From the NCBI GenBank assembly GCA_900544305.1, contig UQUV01000018.1, positions 1 to 54,729 on the forward strand: a stretch of 54,729 bases of DNA, given 5' to 3'. The translations under genes were made by a program, and so were the position numbers. Below are positions 24,710 through 31,715 of this stretch, piece after piece; position 1 is the first letter of the stretch, and the number at the start of each line of letters is the position of its first letter. The DNA comes from an uncultured Porphyromonadaceae bacterium. GTDB taxonomy: Bacteria > Bacteroidota > Bacteroidia > Bacteroidales > Muribaculaceae. The notes beneath the pieces were generated by a model, which made no database searches, was not told where the DNA came from, and worked only from the letters and a program-made list of their open reading frames with translations.

Positions 24710-26230
24710 ATGTTTAATATATTATTTCTTTTCGTAATCATTCCTGTCCTGACATTGGGGGCGTTGTTCTTGACGCGCAATGTCAATCAGGTGCGCGCCG
24801 TTGTGGCGAGTGGAGCGTCACTGCTCTTGATTTCGGCATTCTATCTCTGCTATGCTTTCGTGAATGAAAGAGCCTTGAATCCTGACGAGGCAATGCTCTT
24901 TACTGATTCATATATGTGGTTCGAACCGCTGAACATTCACTTGGCAGTCGGTGTAGATGGAATTTCGGTACTGATGATTTTGCTTTCAGCGATTATCGTT
25001 TTCACAGGTACTTTTGCTTCCTGGAAAGTGGCACCGCTGACAAAAGAATATTTCTTGTGGTTCACCCTGTTGTCAATCGGTGTATTCGGATTCTTTATTT
25101 CGATTGACTTGTTCACAATGTTCATGTTCTATGAAGTTGCCTTGATTCCGATGTACTTGTTGATCGGTGTTTGGGGTAGCGGTAAGAAGAACTACTCAGC
25201 CATGAAGCTGACATTGATGTTGATGGGTGGTTCCGCATTCTTGATGATTAGCATTTTGGGTATCTATTACCATGCAGGTGAAACAATGAACTTGTTGGAA
25301 GTGGCACAGAACGGTGTGGCTCTCGAATGGCAGAATGCCTTGTTTGTTTGCGCATTTGTCGGTTTTGGTGTCCTCGGTGCTATGTTCCCGTTCCACACAT
25401 GGTCTCCTGACGGTCACGCTTCAGCGCCTACTGCCGTATCAATGCTCCACGCCGGTGTATTGATGAAGCTTGGTGGTTACGGCTGTTTCCGCGTTGCCAT
25501 CTATCTGATGCCTCATGCAGCTCACGAATTGGGTTGGATTTTCATGATTCTCACAGGTATTAGCGTCGTTTATGGTGCCTTTACAGCTTGTGTGAAGACT
25601 GACTTGAAATACATCAACGCATACTCTTCAGTTAGCCACTGCGGTCTTGTGTTGTTCGCTATCCTTATGATGAACCAGACTGCCATGAGCGGTGCCGTAC
25701 TTCAAATGTTGTCTCACGGTTTGATGACAGCCTTGTTCTTTGCCTTGATTGGTATGATTTACGGCCGTACTCACACTCGTGACGTTCGCGAGATGGGTGG
25801 TTTGATGCAAATCATGCCGTTCTTGTCGGTAGGTTATATCATCGCCGGTTTGGCATCACTCGGATTGCCGGGCTTGAGCGGTTTCATTGCTGAAATGACA
25901 ATCTTCCTCGGTTCATTTGAGAATACTACAATTTATGATGCAGTGCTTGGCGACGGTAACTTGTTCCGTCACTCATTCGCTATCGTAACTACTACTTCAA
26001 TCGTAATCACCGCTGTTTACATCCTTCGCGTTGTGGGCAAGCTTCTTTTCGGTCCTGTTCAGAACGAACACCACCGTGAATTGGACGACGCTCACTGGTA
26101 CGAACGTTTCAGCACGATTACATTGATGCTTGCGATTGCAGTGCTTGGCTGTTTCCCGGATTTGGCAAACCTTATCCTTCGCGACAGCTTCGCTCCGATT
26201 GTTGACCACATTATGGCATTCGCACAATAA
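24710..26230 (+). CDS. nuoM: Complex I subunit M, antiporter-like
   Basis: A 506-residue membrane protein with about 14 helices. It shows the family features FMFYEVALIPMYLLIGVWG, FHTWSPDGHASAPTAVSMLHAGVLMKLGGYG and AYSSVSHCGLVLF. It is the middle antiporter-like subunit of the membrane arm. It lies 26 nt after nuoL and 35 nt before nuoN. Confidence 0.97.
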   Translation: MFNILFLFVIIPVLTLGALFLTRNVNQVRAVVASGASLLLISAFYLCYAFVNERALNPDEAMLFTDSYMWFEPLNIHLAVGVDGISVLMILLSAIIVFTGTFASWKVAPLTKEYFLWFTLLSIGVFGFFISIDLFTMFMFYEVALIPMYLLIGVWGSGKKNYSAMKLTLMLMGGSAFLMISILGIYYHAGETMNLLEVAQNGVALEWQNALFVCAFVGFGVLGAMFPFHTWSPDGHASAPTAVSMLHAGVLMKLGGYGCFRVAIYLMPHAAHELGWIFMILTGISVVYGAFTACVKTDLKYINAYSSVSHCGLVLFAILMMNQTAMSGAVLQMLSHGLMTALFFALIGMIYGRTHTRDVREMGGLMQIMPFLSVGYIIAGLASLGLPGLSGFIAEMTIFLGSFENTTIYDAVLGDGNLFRHSFAIVTTTSIVITAVYILRVVGKLLFGPVQNEHHRELDDAHWYERFSTITLMLAIAVLGCFPDLANLILRDSFAPIVDHIMAFAQ

Positions 26231-26265
26231 TAAAGTAACGAACTCTTAAATTGAATTTGAAGATT

Positions 26266-27720
26266 ATGGATTATTCACAGTTTATGATAATGCACCACGA
26301 AATAGGATTGTTAATCGTATTTCTATTGGTATTTTTGTTCGATACTTTCTTGCCGAAAAACGCTCAGTCCAAACTTTCGGTAACTGCGTGTGTCCTTTTC
26401 GGAGCTTATACTCTCTACGGATTCTTTGCTCCGATGACATTCGGTTCTGCATTTGCAGGCATGTATGAAACCACTCCGATTGTTGCTTCCATCAAGAACA
26501 TTCTCAATGTGGGTATGTTCATCGTGTTGCTTCAGTCAATCAAGTGGAACAACAGCGAATCGCAGATCGTGCGTCGCGGTGAATTTATCGAATTGATGTT
26601 GCTCACATTGTTTGGTATGTACCTGATGGTTTCAGCTCGTCACTTCCTGCTGTTCCTCATCGGTCTCGAAACAGCTTCTCTGCCTTTGGCTGCGTTGGTT
26701 GCTTTCGACAAAAAACAATACGAATCACACGAAGCTGCTGTCAAGTATATCTTTACAGCCGTGTTCTCTTCGGCAATCTATATGATGGGTCTGTCATTCG
26801 TTTACGGTTTGACCGGTTCACTCTACTTCAACGATATTGCCGGCCGTGTGTTGGCTTATGAAAACAGCGCGTTGCTCATCGTAGCATTGGCATTCGTCAT
26901 TTCAGGTATCGGTTTCAAGATTTCTCTTGTTCCGTTCCACTTGTGGACTGCCGATGTTTACCAAGGTGCACCGACTTCCGTTACTTCATACCTTTCAGTG
27001 ATTTCAAAGGGTGCCGCTACTTTTGCCGCTCTTGTTATCCTTACTCAGGTATTCGGAACTGTTTACAGCCAGGTATGGGAATGGATGCTTTACGCATTGA
27101 TTATCCTTACTATCACAATCGGTAACTTGTTCGCTATCCGTCAGAACAACATGAAGCGCTTCCTCGCGTTCTCTTCTATCTCACAAGCCGGTTACATCAT
27201 GCTCGGTGTGATTGCCAACGCTGCTGTGGGTGCTGCTTCATTGTCTTACTATGTTCTCATCTACATTTTCTCTAACCTTGCAGCTTTTGGTGTTATCCAA
27301 GCTATCGAAAACAAGACAGAGAAGGTGAACATGAGCGACTACAACGGATTGTACAAGACAAACCCGAAACTTGCTTTTGCTATGATGCTTGCCATGTTCT
27401 CTCTCGGTGGTATTCCTCCGTTTGCAGGATTCTTCAGCAAATTCTTCATTTTCTCTGCAGCTTTGCAGGAAGGAAGCGTGGCAATGTATGTATTGGTGTT
27501 GATTGCGTTGATTAACACAATCGTTTCACTTTACTACTATTTGTTGGTTGTAAAGGCTATGTTCATCAACGAAAACGACAATCCTATTCCAGCGTTCAAG
27601 TCACATTGGAGCGAGCGTGCAGGCTTGGTAGTCTGTGTTGCCGGTGTAATTCTGATTGGCTTGATCAGTTCTATCTACACATTCCTGTTCAACGCAGCTG
27701 AAGCGAGCGGAATGTTCTAA
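26266..27720 (+). CDS. nuoN: Complex I subunit N, antiporter-like
   Basis: A 484-residue membrane protein, last gene of the nuo operon. Landmarks are FLIGLETASLPLAALVAF, LVPFHLWTADVYQGAPTSVTSYLSVISKGAA and FSSISQAGYIMLGV. The ATG at 26266 is the natural start; an in-frame TTG at 26251 would add five residues with no support. A strong intrinsic terminator follows 31 bp after the stop codon. No nuoE, nuoF or nuoG gene follows, so the complex lacks the NADH-oxidising module, as in other Bacteroidota. Confidence 0.96.
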   Translation: MDYSQFMIMHHEIGLLIVFLLVFLFDTFLPKNAQSKLSVTACVLFGAYTLYGFFAPMTFGSAFAGMYETTPIVASIKNILNVGMFIVLLQSIKWNNSESQIVRRGEFIELMLLTLFGMYLMVSARHFLLFLIGLETASLPLAALVAFDKKQYESHEAAVKYIFTAVFSSAIYMMGLSFVYGLTGSLYFNDIAGRVLAYENSALLIVALAFVISGIGFKISLVPFHLWTADVYQGAPTSVTSYLSVISKGAATFAALVILTQVFGTVYSQVWEWMLYALIILTITIGNLFAIRQNNMKRFLAFSSISQAGYIMLGVIANAAVGAASLSYYVLIYIFSNLAAFGVIQAIENKTEKVNMSDYNGLYKTNPKLAFAMMLAMFSLGGIPPFAGFFSKFFIFSAALQEGSVAMYVLVLIALINTIVSLYYYLLVVKAMFINENDNPIPAFKSHWSERAGLVVCVAGVILIGLISSIYTFLFNAAEASGMF

Positions 27721-27751
27721 ACAGTAAATACAGTATATTTGACACATAATG

Positions 27752-27791
27752 CAGGTCGTTTCTCTGTGACGGAGAAACGACCTGTTTTTTT
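27752..27791 (+). terminator. Strong intrinsic terminator of the nuo-atp operon
   Basis: A perfect 13-bp stem (CAGGTCGTTTCTC, 27752-27764, with 27772-27784), a 7-nt loop and a run of seven T. It is the clear end of the 17-kb energy block. Confidence 0.93.
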
Positions 27792-27931
27792 ATACTTGGA
27801 GTGCCTCTCCAATTGGTTATCCTATCATTGGGAAACATCGCTATGGCTGTGTTGTAGAACATGTAGGACAGTTGCGCTTATATGAAAATATAATGTTATT
27901 TTTATAAAATAAATACAAGAAGCTTTGACCA

Positions 27932-28489
27932 ATGAAGAAATTAATTCTGTTGTTTTTTATTCTTTTGGAGAGCGTATTTGCAAATTCCTTCCAAACGGCT
28001 GCGATAGAAAACCAACCGGCAACCCAAACGGTGCGTGATTCATTAAAGGTGGAGATGGTAGGTAAAGACTTTCTGTACTATTCAACAGGCCATCATGGGG
28101 TAGTCTGGTCATTAGTATATCGTGAAGCGGGTTCTTATCGTATGCGAATTGGTACGACAAGGGGGAACAATCAGGTTATGAATGCAGAATTCGACACGGT
28201 TGCATTTCTTAATGCCAATGGGAAGTTACTTGCTTGGGGACTTGACACATTGCCTGTAATTGCAAAAAAGATGACACCGCAACATAGAACTGTATATTGG
28301 CCGATATACGAGTCTTTGTATGGTTTGAATGCGAAAACCGGTGACGAGTTTTTTTCCGATAATGCAATCGGTTGTTCTGGACCTGACAGTGTGGCCTTTA
28401 ATGAAAAATTTACTAAATTGAATATGTTGATGTATTGGCTTGCAGCTCCTGATGTTTGGCAAGTTATTCCTGAGTCAATGATATTTTGA
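27932..28489 (+). CDS. Secreted protein of unknown function
   Basis: A 185-residue protein with a signal peptide (MKKLILLFFILLESVFA). The body has no motif that I recognise; it is rich in aromatic residues and has a single Cys in the segment NAIGCSGPDS. It stands alone between the nuo terminator and a 351-bp gap, and the codon use and local AT content differ from the nuo genes (more A/T in third positions). A weak promoter candidate (TTG at 27872-27874, TATTTTTA at 27897-27904) lies upstream with a spacing of 22 bp. It could be a lineage-specific or recently acquired gene. Confidence 0.6.
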   Translation: MKKLILLFFILLESVFANSFQTAAIENQPATQTVRDSLKVEMVGKDFLYYSTGHHGVVWSLVYREAGSYRMRIGTTRGNNQVMNAEFDTVAFLNANGKLLAWGLDTLPVIAKKMTPQHRTVYWPIYESLYGLNAKTGDEFFSDNAIGCSGPDSVAFNEKFTKLNMLMYWLAAPDVWQVIPESMIF

Positions 28490-28840
28490 ACGGTTTAGAA
28501 TTGTGGTAGGGTTTAAATATGAAAGCAGCAAAAGCATATCAATTATCAATATGGGCACACTGCCGTATGGTATAACAATACCAGACATAAGTCCTATATT
28601 GTTGGGTTTAGCTTATGTCAATCGGAAAGTTAAATTCAGAGAGTATATTTATTAGACGGTAATATGGAGCTAGATTCAAAAAATAGCTCTCGACTATTCA
28701 GGGTTTGGAAAAAAAATCTTGCCAACGGTTGGGCTTTGCGATAAAGTAGCAGCTTTATGTAGCCTTGATTTTTTCGTTTGATTCTTTCGGTGGAAATATC
28801 TACATTTGTAAAAGTGTAATTCAAAATTAATGTCGAATCG
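28490..28840 (+). other. AT-rich intergenic stretch
   Basis: About 350 bp without a convincing gene. It contains a small hairpin (GAGCTA 28667-28672 with TAGCTC 28684-28689), a short CCAAC/GTTGG repeat near 28715, and the promoter of the esterase-amylase gene at its right end. A minus-strand open frame covers 28636-28962 but runs over that promoter and resembles no protein. I see no transposon remnant. Confidence 0.6.
28777..28808 (+). promoter_or_regulatory. Promoter of the esterase-amylase gene
   Basis: TTTG (28777-28780), exactly 20 bp, then TACATTTG (28801-28808): both elements match the Bacteroidota vegetative promoter consensus. The transcript would start near 28815, about 25 nt before the ATG at 28841. 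It is the best promoter in the window. Confidence 0.8.
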
Positions 28841-31522
28841 ATGAAATTTTTAATGTCAATTGTTGCGTTTAGTATTGCCATGTGCGGAAGCCTGTTTGCC
28901 CAGCAGCGGGTGTCATCCGGAAAGCTCGTGGAATTCAAGAATTTTAATTCAAAGTATGTCAAGCCGCGTGATGTGAACGTGTGGGTGCCGTCGGATTACA
29001 GCAGTGACAAAAAGTATTCTGTGTTGTATATGCACGACGGACAGATGCTTTTTGATGCGGCAACGACGTGGAACAAACAGGAATGGAAGGTTGATGAAGA
29101 AATGGGCAAATTGCTCAGCGACCATAAACTTTCCAATTGTATTGTGGTTGCCATTTCCAATGTGGAGAAGGACCGTTATTATGATTATTTCCCACAGAAG
29201 TCGCTGAACTATCTGCCTGCCGACAGTCTGGCAAAGTTGGATGTCAGCCGTTTCAGCGCAGACAATTACCTGCATTTTATAGTAGAGGAGTTGAAACCTT
29301 ACGTCGACAAGAACTTTTCAACCTATACCGACCCGTCGCATACTTACGTTATGGGGTCCAGCATGGGCGGTTTGATTTCGCTCTATGCCTTGTGTGAATA
29401 TCCTAATGTGTTTGGAGGTGCTGCATGCCTCTCTATTCATACGCCGATGGTGCTCGACGGTTCTGCATCGAAGGCTAACGTATGGGCGAAGGCTTTCCGT
29501 GACTATTTGGCAGCGTCTTTGCCAGAAGCCAACAGCCGCCTGATATATATCGACCGTGGTGACCATACGCTCGATGCTTCTTACACAGTTTTCCATCAGC
29601 AGTTGGATTCTGTGTTGACAAGCAAGGGCTGGCAGTTCCCTCAAAAAATGTCGAAGATTTATCCGGGAGCTGCACATACAGAGACCGACTGGTCGAAGCG
29701 TCTGCGTTCACCGCTGTTGTTCTTGTTGGCAAACAAGGATACGGAACAGGTGGAACGTATCGACCCTCCGTTCTGGTGGTGTGGAATGAACGACAGCGAA
29801 CTTCAGCTGATGGTTTATGGCACCAATATCGGTACCTACACTCCGGAAATCGCTTATAGCGGTGTGCAGATTAAGCGGGTAGAACGTGTGGAAAGTCCGG
29901 ACTATCTGTTTATCTATCTGGATGTGAAAAATGCTCTGCCGGGTAAATTCCCGATTGAATTTACGAAAGGAAAACAAAAAATCAGCTATAAGTATGAGTT
30001 GAAAGGCCGTCAGGCCCGTGCTTCGGAAAAGGAAGGCTTCAACTCGTCGGATGTCATATACCTGATGATGCCCGACCGTTTTGCCAATGGCGACATGGGT
30101 AATGACAAAGTGGAGATGAAGTATCCGTACACGGTCGACCGTTCGAATGTTTCCGCCCGTCATGGTGGCGACCTTGCCGGTGTGAAACGTCATATTGATT
30201 ATTTGACCGAGTTGGGTGTTACGGCTCTTTGGATGACACCGGTGCTCGAAAATGATATGGGTGAAGGTTCTTACCATGGTTATGCTGCGACGGACTATTA
30301 CAAGATTGACCCGCGTTTCGGAACAAATGAGGAATATGTTGACCTGGTAAAGAGTCTGCATGACAAAGGTATCAAGGTTATAATGGATATGGTGTTCAAC
30401 CATTGTGGCAGCCGTCATCCTTGGATGAACGATCAGCCGACAGCCGACTGGTTCAACAACCCTGACAGCTATGTGCAGACAAATCATAACAAGACCGTAT
30501 TCTTCGACCCTTATGCATCCGATATCGACCGGAAGGAAATGACTGACGGATGGTTTGTACCGACGATGCCCGACTTGAATCAGCGTAATCCGCATTTGGC
30601 AAAATATCTGATACAGAATTCTATCTGGTGGGTAGAATATGCCGATTTGAACGGTATTCGCCAGGATACCTATCCTTATCCGGATTCCGATATGATGAAA
30701 CGCTGGTGTAATGCGCTGTATGCCGAATATCCCGACATCAATATTGTGGGTGAGGCCATGATTACGAATCCTTTCGGGGCAGCTTTCTGGCAGAAGAACA
30801 GCCGTTTGAACTTTAACGGCAATACGGATTTGAAGTCGGTGATGGACTTCCATCTGTCGTCGGTGGCTTCAAAAGCTTTCCATGAGGAAACCTATTGGGC
30901 CGGTGGTTTGCAGACGATATTCGAACACTTTGTATGTGATTTTGCTTATCCTGACATCAAGAACGTGATGCGCCTTTTGGACAATCACGACATGGACCGT
31001 TTCCTTGTTGAAGAACCGAAAGATTTGAATGCGTTCAAACAGGCCACTACATTGCTGCTGACGGTACCGGGTATTCCACAACTGTATTACGGACATGAAC
31101 TCGCTTTCTACGGTTCGTCAAAAGTTGACTATGGTTACATTCGTCCCGATATGCCGGGCGGATGGATGGGCGACAGCCTGAATGTGTTTGAAGAGCAGGG
31201 AAGAACGGCTATCCAGCGTGAGGCTTTCAAGTTTACGAAAAACCTGTTGAACTGGAGAAAAGGAAACAAGGTGATTTCTGAAGGTACGATGAAGCATTTT
31301 GTTCCGCGTAACGGCGTCTATGTCTATGCCCGTTCTTATGAAGGAAAGACGGTAGTGGTTGTCATGAACGGTATGAAGTCGGAAGTCGAACTTCCGCTCG
31401 CTCCTTATGCAGAAGTGCTGGGTAAGGCCGAGAAGGCATACGATGTGCTGACCGGACGTCACATTGCTCTTCAGAACAAACTGATGCTGGCACCGAAGGC
31501 AGTTTTGCTGCTGGAACTTTAG
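28841..31522 (+). CDS. Secreted esterase-GH13 alpha-amylase fusion
   Basis: An 893-residue exported protein (signal peptide ending SLFA, residues 1-20). Domain 1 (about 25-300) is an alpha/beta-hydrolase of the putative esterase (PF00756/EstD) type: nucleophile Ser174 in GSSMG, an acid near Asp238/241 and His279 (GAAHTETDW). A cyclomaltodextrinase-N-type beta domain follows (about 305-395). Domain 3 (about 400-800) is a GH13 barrel: DMVFNH (516-521), nucleophile Asp609 in GIRQD, acid/base Glu638 in VGEA, and Asp717 in LDNHD; a C-terminal beta domain ends the protein. The GH13 part resembles neopullulanase/cyclomaltodextrinase enzymes such as SusA. The combination suggests removal of ester groups from alpha-glucans followed by alpha-glucosidic cleavage, but the substrate is inferred. 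It is monocistronic, with its own promoter and terminator, and no SusCD pair is nearby. Confidence 0.88.
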   Translation: MKFLMSIVAFSIAMCGSLFAQQRVSSGKLVEFKNFNSKYVKPRDVNVWVPSDYSSDKKYSVLYMHDGQMLFDAATTWNKQEWKVDEEMGKLLSDHKLSNCIVVAISNVEKDRYYDYFPQKSLNYLPADSLAKLDVSRFSADNYLHFIVEELKPYVDKNFSTYTDPSHTYVMGSSMGGLISLYALCEYPNVFGGAACLSIHTPMVLDGSASKANVWAKAFRDYLAASLPEANSRLIYIDRGDHTLDASYTVFHQQLDSVLTSKGWQFPQKMSKIYPGAAHTETDWSKRLRSPLLFLLANKDTEQVERIDPPFWWCGMNDSELQLMVYGTNIGTYTPEIAYSGVQIKRVERVESPDYLFIYLDVKNALPGKFPIEFTKGKQKISYKYELKGRQARASEKEGFNSSDVIYLMMPDRFANGDMGNDKVEMKYPYTVDRSNVSARHGGDLAGVKRHIDYLTELGVTALWMTPVLENDMGEGSYHGYAATDYYKIDPRFGTNEEYVDLVKSLHDKGIKVIMDMVFNHCGSRHPWMNDQPTADWFNNPDSYVQTNHNKTVFFDPYASDIDRKEMTDGWFVPTMPDLNQRNPHLAKYLIQNSIWWVEYADLNGIRQDTYPYPDSDMMKRWCNALYAEYPDINIVGEAMITNPFGAAFWQKNSRLNFNGNTDLKSVMDFHLSSVASKAFHEETYWAGGLQTIFEHFVCDFAYPDIKNVMRLLDNHDMDRFLVEEPKDLNAFKQATTLLLTVPGIPQLYYGHELAFYGSSKVDYGYIRPDMPGGWMGDSLNVFEEQGRTAIQREAFKFTKNLLNWRKGNKVISEGTMKHFVPRNGVYVYARSYEGKTVVVVMNGMKSEVELPLAPYAEVLGKAEKAYDVLTGRHIALQNKLMLAPKAVLLLEL

Positions 31523-31550
31523 AATATATTGTTAGCTTGTGTTGAGTCAG

Positions 31551-31592
31551 GCCGGGTTCTTTTGTATGAAAAGGGACCCGGCTTGATTTTCT
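31551..31592 (+). terminator. Terminator of the esterase-amylase gene
   Basis: A 13-bp stem with two G-U pairs (31551-31563 and 31570-31582), a 6-nt loop, followed by TTGATTTTC. It lies 28 bp after the stop codon. Confidence 0.75.
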
Positions 31593-31674
31593 TTATGAAT
31601 GTGAAAAAATACAAATATTTGAACAAGATGATTAAATAATCGCTTTCGGATGAATAAAGAATCATTTGAAATTG

Positions 31675-31682
31675 TAACTTTG
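31675..31682 (+). promoter_or_regulatory. -7 element of the phosphodiester glycosidase-amidase operon
   Basis: TAACTTTG exactly matches TAnnTTTG; a weak -33 (TTTC, 31654-31657) stands 17 bp upstream. It predicts transcription from about 31690, 25 nt before the ATG at 31716. It lies inside a longer open reading that begins at 31650, which supports the later start. Confidence 0.55.
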
Positions 31683-31715
31683 TCATATACAAACACACAA
31701 CCTAACATTTTGCTT

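Noticed and set aside
28636..28962. Minus-strand open frame of 108 codons in the AT-rich gap
   Set aside because: It covers the promoter and the start of the esterase-amylase gene, lacks family resemblance and has no promoter of its own.
29708..30853. A long open frame (about 380 codons) on the minus strand inside the esterase-amylase gene
   Set aside because: It is the mirror of a well-supported GH13 coding sequence, has no recognisable domain, and its composition (many His, Arg, Ile) is that of an antisense shadow. The same applies to long opposite-strand frames inside the A2M, TonB receptor, nuo, atp and salvage genes.
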